A stretch of DNA of 35,607 nt from an uncultured Bacteroidales bacterium (GTDB lineage: Bacteria; Bacteroidota; Bacteroidia; Bacteroidales; Muribaculaceae), in assembly GCA_947573135.1 (NCBI GenBank), contig CANPDU010000035.1:1-35607 (forward strand), given 5' to 3'. Each line of letters begins with the position of its first letter. Position 1 is the first letter of the stretch. Shown here in pieces: positions 8,774 to 17,654 of the stretch. A program made the position numbers and the translations under genes. A model generated the notes under the pieces. That model ran no database searches. It was not told the DNA's origin and was given only the letters and a program-made list of their open reading frames with translations.

Positions 8774-10027
8774 TTACCAGCCGCCGGAGGCACCGCCGCC
8801 GCCTGTGAAGCCGCCGCCGAAGCCACCGCCGATGGAACCGCCTCCACCGCCGAAACCTCCGCGGCCGCCTCCTCCGATCGGAGCCACAATTACCGGTGCG
8901 AGTTTGGCGATGCGGTAATTCTTACCCATGCGGTGGTGACAATTGAGGCATGTAAATTCTTTTACTCCCAGTCCTTCACGGGATACTGTCGGCTGCACCA
9001 CTATTTTGTCGCCGGTCAGTTTTGCTGTGCGTGCATGGCAGTTGTCACATTCGATCAGAGGCATAGATTTATTGACAAAGGGGAAGATGTCGGTCTCGCC
9101 GCACGAGTTGCAGTGCCACACGTCGTAGTCGACAGATCCGATGCGCTCCTCGCAGTCCTGGGCCGGAGTGAGAAAATCATTGTCGTGAACCTCATCGATT
9201 TTTATCATCTTATGGCCGCAGTTGGGGCATTTCCGCGGCCGATTGCGCCAATATTTCATGGCCAGCAGCAGAGGCAGTGTCACCGCCAGAGGTATGCCCA
9301 GGCCTGCGAACGAGACGATCAGCAGCGGAGCGCGCCAGTTTTCAAACGCTGTGTACTTATCGTAGGGTGAGCGTCCTCGCATAGACAATATTTTGAACAG
9401 CACTATAGCTCCGAGCAACAGAGTCACGCCCAGACTGAACAACAGGTAGCCCCGAAGGACATTGACGCTTCGTCCATCAGAATAATCAATGTCGTCGCCG
9501 GACGATTTGATTTCCTCGGCCGCCTGCGGATCGCCGAGGCGTGCAGCAATAGAATTGACTGCTGCAAGTGTACCGCCGTCGAAATCGCCTTCACGAAATG
9601 CCGGAAACATGTCGTTTCGCAGTATTCTGCCGCAGATCGCATCGGGGAGCACACCCTCTACGCCGGGCCCTGTCCGGATGACCGCCTTGCGGGCGTCGCG
9701 GGCCACGAGCAGCAGCACACCGTTGTTGTTGTCGCTCTTACCTAGTCCCCAGCTGTTGAAAAGATCGTTGGCAAAGCTGTCGATGTCGCCGCCGTCGATG
9801 TCGCTGACGACCACGGCGACCATTTCGGCCGACGTTGTGCGTCTGAGACGGCTGATAATCGAGTCCATACGTGTCTGAGCCGCGTCTGACACGATGCCGT
9901 CAGGGTTGCTGACAAAACGGGTGCGGTCGGCAAGATGGACATTAGGGATCTCGTCGGTTCTGTAGGCGCGTGCTGCAACAGAAAGCACTGCGCAGGCAGC
10001 GAGTATAAGTGTAATTATTTTTTTCAT
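8774..10027 (-). CDS. TPM-domain membrane protein with zinc-ribbon-like CxxC pairs and Gly-rich tail
   Basis: The protein has 417 residues from the ATG at 10027, which gives a clean signal peptide (MKKIITLILAACAVLSVAARA). Earlier in-frame starts overlap the upstream gene and would place residues before that signal. The region after the signal (about 25-165) resembles the TPM domain (YgcG/TPM_phosphatase family): RTRFVSNPDGIVSD, then NGVLLLVARDARKAVIRTG. Two hydrophobic segments follow (about 192-212 and 235-262). A cytosolic-looking region then has four CxxC-type pairs (CPNCGHK, CNSCGET, CDNCHART, CLNCHHR), likely two zinc ribbons. The last ~30 residues are almost all Gly, Ser and Phe, ending ASGGW. 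TPM proteins have been linked to photosystem repair in plants and to envelope functions in bacteria; the role here is unknown. The gene lies 32 bases after the dGTPase-like gene and may share its transcript. Confidence 0.85.
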   Translation of the reverse strand: MKKIITLILAACAVLSVAARAYRTDEIPNVHLADRTRFVSNPDGIVSDAAQTRMDSIISRLRRTTSAEMVAVVVSDIDGGDIDSFANDLFNSWGLGKSDNNNGVLLLVARDARKAVIRTGPGVEGVLPDAICGRILRNDMFPAFREGDFDGGTLAAVNSIAARLGDPQAAEEIKSSGDDIDYSDGRSVNVLRGYLLFSLGVTLLLGAIVLFKILSMRGRSPYDKYTAFENWRAPLLIVSFAGLGIPLAVTLPLLLAMKYWRNRPRKCPNCGHKMIKIDEVHDNDFLTPAQDCEERIGSVDYDVWHCNSCGETDIFPFVNKSMPLIECDNCHARTAKLTGDKIVVQPTVSREGLGVKEFTCLNCHHRMGKNYRIAKLAPVIVAPIGGGGRGGFGGGGGSIGGGFGGGFTGGGGASGGW

Positions 10028-10059
10028 TGTGTTTATAACAGATATGTCATACTGATTGA

Positions 10060-11409
10060 TCACACGGCCGGAAGAGACAGACCGTTGAGCTTGCGGAAAA
10101 GGTCGAGCGCATAGACATCGGTCATAGCCGACACATGGTCTATCACGGCCTGGATCTTGCCGAAGAGTGTCGGCGCGGCGACGTCGTACTGGCGCGGTAC
10201 TTTGGAGAGCAGCAGGCGTGAATAGTTGAGATCGGGACTGACTACGGCCCCGACCAGTTTCTCGAGCAGAAAAGTTATGATTCGGTTACCGGCAAGTTCG
10301 ATATCAACGACGTCTGACGCCCGGTAGATCTTGTCCCACGACAGATCATTGCAGCGGCTGTAGGCACGTCCTTCGATCGAATCGAGGCTTTGGAGCAACG
10401 AACCTTTAAAGGCCCCCGCGAGTATACGGTCTTCATTGGCGATAAACGACTCGGCACAGCGTCTGACGAGCACACCGATCACACATGACCGCAGATAAGC
10501 GATCTTCTCATTGGGATCGTCGACGCGGTTCATCACGTCGGTCATATGATGTTGCTGTTCGCTGTCGAAATAGTTCAGAAGCAGCTCTATGACTTCTTCG
10601 GAACCGAGGATCTTCAGTTTATGAGCGTCTTCGATGTCCATGATCTCGTAACAGATGTCGTCGGCCGCCTCGACAATGTAAACGAGCGGATGACGGGCAT
10701 AGCGTATCCGGCCGTCAGGTTCGTTGATGCGCAGCATTCCGAGTTCTTCGGCGACCATTACAAAATCGTCCTGCTCAGAGGTGAAAAAACCGAATTTCCC
10801 GTTTTTGGCCAGCGATGATTCAAACGGATATTTGACAATCGACGCTAACGTCGAGTAAGTCATCGCGAAACCGCCTTCGCGCCGTCCTTTGAAGCTGTGG
10901 GTCAGGAGTCTGAAGGCGTTGGCGTTGCCTTCGAAGTTAATGAGGTCTGACCACTGGCTGTCGGTCAGCTGGCCGCGCAACGATCGTCCTGCCCCTTCGC
11001 TGAAAAACGTCGCTATGGCGCGTTCGCCCGAATGGCCGAACGGCGGATTTCCGAGATCGTGAGCCAGACAGGCGGCCGCCACGATATCGCCGATGTGCGA
11101 TAACAGATTGTGCCAGGGGCGGTCAGCATATTTCTCGGCGAGGACAATGGCAATTTCGTCGGCCATAGATTTGCCTACACATGCCACTTCGATAGAGTGT
11201 GTCAGACGGTTGTGTACGAAAATACTTCCCGGCAACGGAAACACTTGTGTCTTGTTCTGCAGGCGCCTGAACGGCGATGAAAATACAAGCCGGTCGTAGT
11301 CACGGCGAAAGTCGGTGCGTATGTTGCTTTTCTTCGGATCGTGATAGTGTTCGAGGCCGAAGCGCTTGTCGTTGATAAGCCTGTCCCACTTCATTTTGTC
11401 TTGCATCAT
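10060..11409 (-). CDS. dgt: Deoxyguanosinetriphosphate triphosphohydrolase-like HD-domain protein
   Basis: The family hydrolyses dNTPs, classically dGTP, to the deoxynucleoside and tripolyphosphate, and so helps set dNTP pools. The N-terminus has the family motif RRDYDRLVFSSPFRRLQNKTQV. The metal-binding HD signature is present: H71 in RLTHSIEVA, H117-D118 in CLAHDLGNPPFGHSGE, and H126. The length of 449 residues fits bacterial dGTPase-like proteins. The start is one of two adjacent ATG codons (11409 or 11406) and the choice changes one residue. The gene lies 71 bases after the flippase gene on the same strand and runs into the TPM gene. It shares the cluster with dut, so two dNTP-cleaning enzymes are encoded close together. 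The substrate preference cannot be read from sequence. Confidence 0.92.
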   Translation of the reverse strand: MMQDKMKWDRLINDKRFGLEHYHDPKKSNIRTDFRRDYDRLVFSSPFRRLQNKTQVFPLPGSIFVHNRLTHSIEVACVGKSMADEIAIVLAEKYADRPWHNLLSHIGDIVAAACLAHDLGNPPFGHSGERAIATFFSEGAGRSLRGQLTDSQWSDLINFEGNANAFRLLTHSFKGRREGGFAMTYSTLASIVKYPFESSLAKNGKFGFFTSEQDDFVMVAEELGMLRINEPDGRIRYARHPLVYIVEAADDICYEIMDIEDAHKLKILGSEEVIELLLNYFDSEQQHHMTDVMNRVDDPNEKIAYLRSCVIGVLVRRCAESFIANEDRILAGAFKGSLLQSLDSIEGRAYSRCNDLSWDKIYRASDVVDIELAGNRIITFLLEKLVGAVVSPDLNYSRLLLSKVPRQYDVAAPTLFGKIQAVIDHVSAMTDVYALDLFRKLNGLSLPAV

Positions 11410-11480
11410 TATTATCGGTTGGTTTAGGAAAGCGAATTTACGAAAAACTTACCGAATATCGGTCATAATGTAGAATAGGG

Positions 11481-12848
11481 TTAATTTATCACGAAGTATT
11501 TCAGAACGATGGCTGCGGAGATTACCGCAGTGGCACCGAGGGAGAGCCAGACCAGGCGGCGCGGCAGCGACACACCATAGCGGATACGGCAGACTGCGGC
11601 AGTCAGAGCAGTGTAGAAAGCATACCATATTATATATGATATCCCTAGTCCTGCGTAAGACCAGTGTGTGTAGGCGATGATGTTGAGGGTGAGCCCGGTG
11701 ATGACGCTTGCGGTCTCTGTGAAGATATATGCCCGGGAGTCTCCGGCGGCAAGGATACGGTAGGCGTAGCATAACGATATGCCGCGGTAGAGAGCTCCGA
11801 CTATCGCGAATGTCACAAAGGGAACGACTCCGTCAAAACTCGATGAATAGAGCAGTCTGACGATAAAATCGGAGGCGAGGACAAAGATGACGGCTACCGG
11901 CGTTACGAGTCTGACAATGATCGACACTTCGTGGGCCATGACAGTGCGGGCGGCGGCAGGACGGCCAATAAAGCGCGTGAGCCGCGGATAATATTCGACG
12001 GCGACAGCGGAGAATATTATGCCGACATAGCTGTTGACCAGAGTGTAGCCCGACTGATAGATGCCGAGAGCCGTTTCACCTCCATGGCTGTTGATGTAGG
12101 CAGCAAAGACGTAATTCATCATAGTGGTGAGAAGAACTGAGAAAGCTATCGTGAGGCCTAACCCGAGAAAACTCCGGCCTTCGCGCCAAAGAGTCGCAGC
12201 GTTGAGCCTGACTGAGATTTGAGCAGCCGGACGTTCACGCCGGTACCATACGCATGCGGCAACAGCAAAAGCGTAGACATTTATTATTATGACGATTGAT
12301 TTGAGCCGCATGAAATACAGCAGCGGTACTGCTATTGCCGTGGCAGCGATGCCGGCCATGACATTGGCGCGGGCGATGCGTGAGAGACGTTCGCGGGCCT
12401 GCAGAACGGCGAATTCTCCGGCTGAGTATGCCGCGAAGAATACCCCGGGAGCCAAAGCCGCGAACCACGGTGTGAAAGTTAGTGATCCGCTGTATGCAGA
12501 CACACTGAGCACAGGTGAGGCTATAATCATGGCAACCGCTCCGATAATGCCGAGTATTAAAGCCCAGCGGCGTACGACAGCAGTCTTGAGAGCCATCCGG
12601 CCGGGAGCCGCCGGGACAGAGAGGTCGCGGACTGCACTGTCGCGGATGTTGAGCTGTGTGGCTGTGGAGACGAGAGTCGATCCGTTGACGAGAATCGTGT
12701 TCAGACCTACGCCCACAGGTCCGAGCCAGACGGCGATCAGCTTGGTGCGTATTACGGAACAGGCAATATTGACCGCCTGAGCCGATCCGAGCATTGCGAT
12801 GGCTGAAAGTACACGAACCGTGAGCGAGGATTTTTTGCCTGATGACAT
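11481..12848 (-). CDS. MOP-superfamily flippase (O-antigen translocase / Wzx-like)
   Basis: This is a polytopic inner-membrane protein of about 455 residues with roughly 12-14 hydrophobic segments. It belongs to the polysaccharide exporter part of the MOP superfamily, which flips lipid-linked sugars across the inner membrane. Family-like features include the N-terminal amphipathic part and IRTKLIAVWLGPVGVGLNT in the first loops. I chose the ATG at 12848 (MSSGKKSSLTVRVLSA) because the longer reading frame to 12962 overlaps the upstream LytM gene and its extra 38 residues do not look like a membrane protein N-terminus. The gap to the LytM gene stop is then 10 bases. No glycosyltransferase or polymerase gene is nearby, so the lipid-linked substrate is unknown. 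Confidence 0.85.
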   Translation of the reverse strand: MSSGKKSSLTVRVLSAIAMLGSAQAVNIACSVIRTKLIAVWLGPVGVGLNTILVNGSTLVSTATQLNIRDSAVRDLSVPAAPGRMALKTAVVRRWALILGIIGAVAMIIASPVLSVSAYSGSLTFTPWFAALAPGVFFAAYSAGEFAVLQARERLSRIARANVMAGIAATAIAVPLLYFMRLKSIVIIINVYAFAVAACVWYRRERPAAQISVRLNAATLWREGRSFLGLGLTIAFSVLLTTMMNYVFAAYINSHGGETALGIYQSGYTLVNSYVGIIFSAVAVEYYPRLTRFIGRPAAARTVMAHEVSIIVRLVTPVAVIFVLASDFIVRLLYSSSFDGVVPFVTFAIVGALYRGISLCYAYRILAAGDSRAYIFTETASVITGLTLNIIAYTHWSYAGLGISYIIWYAFYTALTAAVCRIRYGVSLPRRLVWLSLGATAVISAAIVLKYFVIN

Positions 12849-12858
12849 GGCCGTCTGA

Positions 12859-14253
12859 TTATTTGACCCAGTCTTCGGGATTGAGTTTGGCGCGTTCGCG
12901 GCGAACTTCGAAATGGAGTACGGTGCGGTTACTGTCGTCCGGATCAGAATATATCGATCCAAGTGTCTGTCCGGCTTTCACCTTGTCGCCTTTTTTGACC
13001 GAGAGATTGTCAATTCCGGCGTAAACGGTAAGATAGTTGCCGTGGCGGAGCATGACAACGTTCTGATAGCCGCTGACACGGAACACAGACGAGACTTCGC
13101 CGTCGAAAACTGCGCGGGCCGATGCGCCCGGGGGCGTTTCGATGTCGATGCCGCTGTTATTGACCTTGACAGTGGTCACATCGGGGTGGCTGTTGAGACC
13201 GAAATGGCTGACTATAGAATAACGTCCGGCCACGGGGAAAGGCATACGTCCTTTGTTAGACTCGAACGATCCTGTCAGAGCGACGCGTTCGGATGCTTCG
13301 CGTTCGAATTGAGTCGGAGTTTTGGCGTTACCGGGAGCCGCCGGCTTGGCAGTATCTTTCTGCGAGGGTGTATTGCCGGGTGATGAGGCTTGTCCTTTTT
13401 TGTCGGAATTTTTTGCTTTTTTTTCGGCTTCAGCAGCCTTACGGGCTTCTTCAGCCTTTTTCTTTGCTTCGGCAGCGAGGCGAGCCTCCTCGGCCTTGCG
13501 GGCTTCTTCAGCGCGCCGGGCTTCCTCTGCTATGATTCTGTCGAGTTCGGCATCGAGATCCTTGAGCTGTTTCTGTTTTTCATCAAGCGCTTTTTTGAGC
13601 GACGAACCCTGACGGCGAAGATCTGAAACGAGAGTTTCGGTTTCGGATCGGGTGGCGATCAAGCGGTTGTTTTCTTCGGTAAGGTCGGCGAGTTTCTGAG
13701 CACGGGTTTCACGGACTTTTTTGACTTTATCGCGACGCTCTGCGACGTCTGCTGCGAGAGTCCGTAACTGACGTGTTTTGTCTTTCTGCCAAAGTTCGAG
13801 CTGTTGGAGATAGCGATATCGGCGATAGGCTTCAGTGAAGCTTGACGATGAAAATATCATGGCGAGCGTACTCATCTGCTGTCGGCGGGAACGGGTAGAG
13901 CGGAGATTTTCGGCATAAGATTCACGTAACGCGGCAAGATTTTTATCCATCAGGGCGATTGTGTCGTCAAGGGCGTTTATGCGGCTGTCAATATCGCTTA
14001 TCTCCCGTCTGAGTCCGTCGATAAGGCGGTTGCTGCGTTCGGCGTCGGCGGTCAGCGACGCAAGCCTGTTGAGCTGGCGTTTTGTCTCGGCCGTGTTCTG
14101 ATTGATCTGTTTGCGTGTGCGTTCGAGTTCGCCGGCAGCGAGTCTCCGTTCTTTTTTCACGCTTTGAGCGTTTCTCTTAGGGCGTGCGGCCAAAGAGTCG
14201 AAAGCCAGAGCTATCGACATGCAAGTCAGAAGCAAAATCAGAAATCGGTGCAT
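12859..14253 (-). CDS. EnvC-like coiled-coil protein with degenerate LytM (M23) domain
   Basis: This periplasmic protein has 464 residues. A signal peptide (about 1-23) is followed by a long coiled coil (about 30-240), an Ala/Lys/Glu-rich linker (about 240-320) and a C-terminal LytM/M23 fold (about 335-464). Active M23 enzymes need HxGxD, a catalytic His in YAH, and HxH. Here they read NSGID (N366, D370), YAG (G413) and VLH (V445, H447), so three of the five expected positions are changed and the domain should not hydrolyse peptidoglycan. EnvC and NlpD of E. coli are degenerate in the same way and act by activating cell-wall amidases during division, so the same role is likely here. It is flanked by the DUF4292 lipoprotein gene upstream and the flippase gene downstream. 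Confidence 0.9.
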   Translation of the reverse strand: MHRFLILLLTCMSIALAFDSLAARPKRNAQSVKKERRLAAGELERTRKQINQNTAETKRQLNRLASLTADAERSNRLIDGLRREISDIDSRINALDDTIALMDKNLAALRESYAENLRSTRSRRQQMSTLAMIFSSSSFTEAYRRYRYLQQLELWQKDKTRQLRTLAADVAERRDKVKKVRETRAQKLADLTEENNRLIATRSETETLVSDLRRQGSSLKKALDEKQKQLKDLDAELDRIIAEEARRAEEARKAEEARLAAEAKKKAEEARKAAEAEKKAKNSDKKGQASSPGNTPSQKDTAKPAAPGNAKTPTQFEREASERVALTGSFESNKGRMPFPVAGRYSIVSHFGLNSHPDVTTVKVNNSGIDIETPPGASARAVFDGEVSSVFRVSGYQNVVMLRHGNYLTVYAGIDNLSVKKGDKVKAGQTLGSIYSDPDDSNRTVLHFEVRRERAKLNPEDWVK

Positions 14254-14287
14254 AGCTAAAATTATGATTGGTTTGATTTACTGCCTG

Positions 14288-15166
14288 TCATTGTTTGGCT
14301 CCGAGAGATTTTATCAGAGCGGCGAATGGAATGCGCCGGTAGCCTTTAGGCAAGTTGCGTTTTGGGGCGAGTCCCTGATTCCAGGAGGCTGTTTCGAGCG
14401 ACCAGAAAAAAGAGGCGTCGACTGTCTGTTTGCCATAGCGGGCAAAGATATCAGCCGACGGACTGACGGGCCCTGCATCGGTAGCAAGCGGCAGATTATA
14501 TGAGCACAGAGCCTCCCCTTTCCCCGGCAGTGTTATCGACAGAGCAGACAATGCAAGTGCCGGCTGCGGTGAAATGATATAATGCCAGGGGAGTGCTGAC
14601 GAGCGCGGCCGGAGCATTATGCCGTCGGCATCGTCGCTGATGCGGAATTTTTTTGCGAGGCCACGGTCAGAGTCTCCGGCGCCCGGATATGTGATTCGGC
14701 TTAGTAATATATCTTGAATGTCAGCAAGCTGAAGTCCTGATGCTGCTGACAGACGTGACATGGATTCGACTACCATTGTACGATTGAGCTTTTCGTAAAA
14801 GAAAATGCTGTCGGTGTCGGCATAAAGACCTCCGACCTCAAAGCCAAGCATACGGAACGATATGCGTATTTCTTTGCCGTATATCATAGTTGCTTTGCCT
14901 GAAAGAGTGATACTTTTCGGTGCGCGCAACGAGCATTTCACGTTCATGCTTACGTCAGACCACTGACGGTAGCTGCCGAGCAACGCCTCAACCTGATCCT
15001 GAGGCGACTGACGGTCGGCGGATGCGCCTGAGACAGGCGCAACAGAGAGGTGTCCTGATGAATCGCCGGCAGCAGAGCCACGCGACGACCTGCAGCCCGA
15101 AAGCAGAGACAGAAGGCTTAAAGCAGAAAAGAAAAACAGAATTGACAGATACGGTCTATAGTTCAT
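14288..15166 (-). CDS. DUF4292 lipoprotein
   Basis: This predicted outer-membrane or periplasmic lipoprotein has about 292 residues. The N-terminus is a lipoprotein signal with the lipobox LLSGC, giving Cys at about residue 25 (MNYRPYLSILFFFSALSLLS, then LLSGCRSS). The body matches my knowledge of DUF4292, a Bacteroidetes family with a LolA/LolB-like fold: SGKATMIYGKEIRISFRMLG, then EVGGLYADTDSIFFYEKLNR. The start is the ATG at 15166; two codons upstream a TTG could start the frame but is less likely. The gene overlaps the end of the TPR gene by 11 bases, which indicates translational coupling. In many Bacteroidales the order dut, TPR, DUF4292, M23 is conserved. A lipid or lipoprotein handling role is suggested by the fold only. 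Confidence 0.85.
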   Translation of the reverse strand: MNYRPYLSILFFFSALSLLSLLSGCRSSRGSAAGDSSGHLSVAPVSGASADRQSPQDQVEALLGSYRQWSDVSMNVKCSLRAPKSITLSGKATMIYGKEIRISFRMLGFEVGGLYADTDSIFFYEKLNRTMVVESMSRLSAASGLQLADIQDILLSRITYPGAGDSDRGLAKKFRISDDADGIMLRPRSSALPWHYIISPQPALALSALSITLPGKGEALCSYNLPLATDAGPVSPSADIFARYGKQTVDASFFWSLETASWNQGLAPKRNLPKGYRRIPFAALIKSLGAKQ

Positions 15167-17069
15167 TTTCAATGATTTTACGGTTCTTAATTTTTGCTTT
15201 AATGCGGTCGGAGTCGTCGGGATTACGGTCGAGTGCCTTTTTCCAATAATCCACAGCCTCGTCGATCTTTCCGCAACGGAAATATATATCGCCGGCGTGG
15301 TCGAAAAGTTCCGCCGAACCGGAATTGACCGGCGCGGCTTCCTGCGTTGTGCCGCTGACGGTTTCTTCTACGACATCCTGCGGCGTATCGGATGCCGGTT
15401 TGCCTCCGGTTTCGATTTCATGGATGGTTGCGTCTATTGAGTCAATTGAACTGTCGAATACAACAAGTTCCAAAGTTTTGTCGATCTGTTCGCGGGCTGC
15501 CTCATAGTCGCCTTTTTTATAGAGCACCCATGCATAAGTGTCGAGATATGTGGTATTGTCAGGTTCATGCCGCACTACTCTGCGTGCATAGCTTTCGGCT
15601 TTGTCGAGCAGCGTGTCGGTTTCTGCGTAATAGTATGCGACGTTGTTCATTGCCATGTAATTGTAAGGATTGGCATTCAATGCTTCTTCATAAGCCGCAA
15701 ACGCGTCGTCGCGCCTGTGTTTCTGATAGTAGAAATCACCGAGCATGGATTTGAATTCGGAAAGTGTCTCCTGATTGGTGATAGTCGAGTCCGGATAATT
15801 CTCAAGCAGTCTGATAGCCTCGTCGGTGTCTCCCGAGAGTGAACGATAGACGGCCTCAGGGCGGATAAAAGTCAGATCGCCGGGGAAAATCTTTGAGGCG
15901 TCCGACAATACGTCGGCTGCGGCTTTGAAGTCTCCTCCTGTGACATACATCTGAGCCTGAAACAGCCAGTTGCCGGGATCGGATGGATCGAGCGACACCA
16001 CATAGTCCATCTGTTCGGCCGCCTGAAGAGGTAATTGCCTGCTTGCAAGATACTCGGCATAAAGTCTGTAGACGTCGGGCTCACCGGAATTGACATCGAG
16101 CAGAGTTTCGAACAGACTGTCGATGCGCGGCTGCTGAGCGGAGTCATTAGCGTAGGTGTGAATATAATTCACAACGAATTTCATCTTGGATTCAAACTCA
16201 AGGTCGGGACTTTTGATCGCACGGAGAGCCTCGCGTTCGAAAGCAGCACTGTCGCCCTGTTCCTGGAGGAACTGCGCGCGCATAAGTATGGCGTTGCCGT
16301 TAGTGGAGTCGAGTTCACACGCGCGGTCGAGATACCTTAGCGCCGAGTCGGGGCGCTGCAGCGAACCGAATATCTGACCGACAGCAAGAGCGGTATAAGA
16401 ATCTTCAGGGGAAGCAGAGTATAGCTCACCGAGTTCACGGACTATGGCGGCCGTATCTCCCGAGATTGCAAATGCGCGTATCTTCAGGTCGCTGAGCTGA
16501 GCTGATTTACCGACGCGGTCCTCAAGTCCGGAGAAAATATCAACAGCTCTGCGTATATAGGAAGTGTCGCCCGTCATTGCCTTTACGAGGTAGCTGCGGC
16601 CAAGCTGAAGTTTCACTTCGTTTCGGTCGGGAAACTGCCCGGCCATCATTTCGGCGGCGCGGAGATTGTCGTCCCAGCGACGATAGTTGGAGGTGAGGCT
16701 TAGCATCTGATTGCCTTCGAAATAATCGGCCGGTTTCTGTCGGTAGCCTTCGAACAGCATCTGGAACCCCTTCTCGATAGCTGCCGAATCGTTGGGATTG
16801 GTGAGCAGAGTCCATTCGCCGACACGCATTTTCAGTTCGGGATCATCGGGATCGAGGCTATAGGCGCGATTGAGTAATTCGCCGTAGAGATTATAGTTCT
16901 CGTCCATGAACGCTTCGATGGCCTCAATATAAAGGTATGATGCTTTTCGCCGGCGTGCATCGTCGTCCCAGGAACTTTTTTTCGCACTGCACAGGAAGCT
17001 GCCGGCAAACGCTATCGCCAGCAAAACAAAGAAAAGCTTATGAAGAGAGAGTTTTCGTAAGGTGACCAT
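15156..17069 (-). CDS. Exported TPR-repeat protein
   Basis: This 637-residue protein has an N-terminal signal or anchor (LFFVLLAIAFAGSFLCSAKK, about 12-31; a Cys is present, so a lipoprotein is possible) and many tetratricopeptide repeats. Typical repeat lines include PDSALRYLDRACELDSTNGN, DDAFAAYEEALNANPYNYMA, ADVLSDASKIFPGDL and GKIDEAVDYWKKALDRNPDD. Repeats of this kind act as binding scaffolds. The start is the ATG at 17069, 23 bases after the dut stop, and the 3' end overlaps the DUF4292 gene by 11 bases. The fixed neighbours (dut, DUF4292, EnvC-like) suggest a periplasmic scaffold in envelope assembly. No partner can be named from sequence. Confidence 0.85.
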   Translation of the reverse strand: MVTLRKLSLHKLFFVLLAIAFAGSFLCSAKKSSWDDDARRRKASYLYIEAIEAFMDENYNLYGELLNRAYSLDPDDPELKMRVGEWTLLTNPNDSAAIEKGFQMLFEGYRQKPADYFEGNQMLSLTSNYRRWDDNLRAAEMMAGQFPDRNEVKLQLGRSYLVKAMTGDTSYIRRAVDIFSGLEDRVGKSAQLSDLKIRAFAISGDTAAIVRELGELYSASPEDSYTALAVGQIFGSLQRPDSALRYLDRACELDSTNGNAILMRAQFLQEQGDSAAFEREALRAIKSPDLEFESKMKFVVNYIHTYANDSAQQPRIDSLFETLLDVNSGEPDVYRLYAEYLASRQLPLQAAEQMDYVVSLDPSDPGNWLFQAQMYVTGGDFKAAADVLSDASKIFPGDLTFIRPEAVYRSLSGDTDEAIRLLENYPDSTITNQETLSEFKSMLGDFYYQKHRRDDAFAAYEEALNANPYNYMAMNNVAYYYAETDTLLDKAESYARRVVRHEPDNTTYLDTYAWVLYKKGDYEAAREQIDKTLELVVFDSSIDSIDATIHEIETGGKPASDTPQDVVEETVSGTTQEAAPVNSGSAELFDHAGDIYFRCGKIDEAVDYWKKALDRNPDDSDRIKAKIKNRKIIENEL

Positions 17070-17092
17070 GGACTTGAAATAGTTGAAAATAG

Positions 17093-17536
17093 TTATTCGA
17101 TGCCGGTATGGCCGAACGCACCGTCGCCCCGGACGGTCTCGTCAATGCGGTCGACGAGTTCCCACTCGACGTGACTGTACTGCTTTATCACCATCTGGCA
17201 TATGCGGTCGCCGTCATTGATCACAAACGGCTGATCGGAGAGATTGATCACGATGATGCCTATGTCGCCGCGATAGTCGGCGTCGACAGTGCCGGGTGAG
17301 TTGGCAAGGGTGATGCCGTGTTTTAACGCCATGCCGCTGCGCGGACGGATCTGCATCTCGTAGCCCTGCGGGAGCTGCACACGCAATCCAGTCGGCACAA
17401 GCACACGCTGCATCGGCTGCACGACAATCGGTTCTTTTGTAAACGCTCTCACGTCCATACCGGCGGCCGAGGGAGTCTCGTAAGCCGGCAGCGGATTTCC
17501 TGACCTGTTTATGATCTTGACTTTGAGTCTGTCCAT
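17093..17536 (-). CDS. dut: dUTP diphosphatase
   Basis: The trimeric dUTPase converts dUTP to dUMP and pyrophosphate, which keeps uracil out of DNA and supplies the precursor for dTMP. All five family motifs are visible in 147 residues: I AGMDVRAF (25-32), II RPRSG (64-68), [15 protein letters not shown] with the catalytic Asp D85 (79-90), [11 protein letters not shown] (109-117), and [11 protein letters not shown] (136-145). Motif V differs slightly from the common RGxGGFGSTG but keeps the Arg and the Phe that stack on the nucleotide. The gene has its own promoter (17570-17601) and probably heads the operon that continues through the TPR, DUF4292 and EnvC-like genes. Confidence 0.96.
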   Translation of the reverse strand: MDRLKVKIINRSGNPLPAYETPSAAGMDVRAFTKEPIVVQPMQRVLVPTGLRVQLPQGYEMQIRPRSGMALKHGITLANSPGTVDADYRGDIGIIVINLSDQPFVINDGDRICQMVIKQYSHVEWELVDRIDETVRGDGAFGHTGIE

Positions 17537-17569
17537 TTAGTGAAAATTTGCACATTTATATAACATCTA

Positions 17570-17601
17570 CAAAAGTAGTGAAGTTCTCGTTTGTGTGCAA
17601 G
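17570..17601 (-). promoter_or_regulatory. Bacteroidetes-type promoter for dut
   Basis: On the - strand, CTTG (17598-17601) acts as the -33 element and TACTTTTG (17570-17577) matches TAnnTTTG exactly. They are 20 bases apart, the usual spacing. Transcription would begin about 17563 and give a short leader of about 27 bases before the dut ATG at 17536. Confidence 0.65.
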
Positions 17602-17654
17602 TTATAGGTTATCAAAATAGGGCTGGGGCGGCCGCCCGGAAGCGAGAAAACGGA

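Noticed and set aside
8741-9370. 209-residue open frame on the + strand opposite the TPM gene
   Set aside because: It is a shadow of the Gly-rich and CxxC coding sequence on the other strand, giving an Ala/Thr-rich low-complexity start and no known domain.
13293-13626. Ala/Ser- and Phe-rich + strand frames opposite the EnvC-like linker
   Set aside because: The low-complexity translation mirrors the Ala/Glu/Lys-rich linker of the real gene on the - strand.
17624-17640. GC-rich palindrome (GGGCGGCCGCCC) after the kinase gene as a terminator
   Set aside because: With a loop of four bases the stem is only 4 bp, and no T-tract follows directly, so it is too weak to call.
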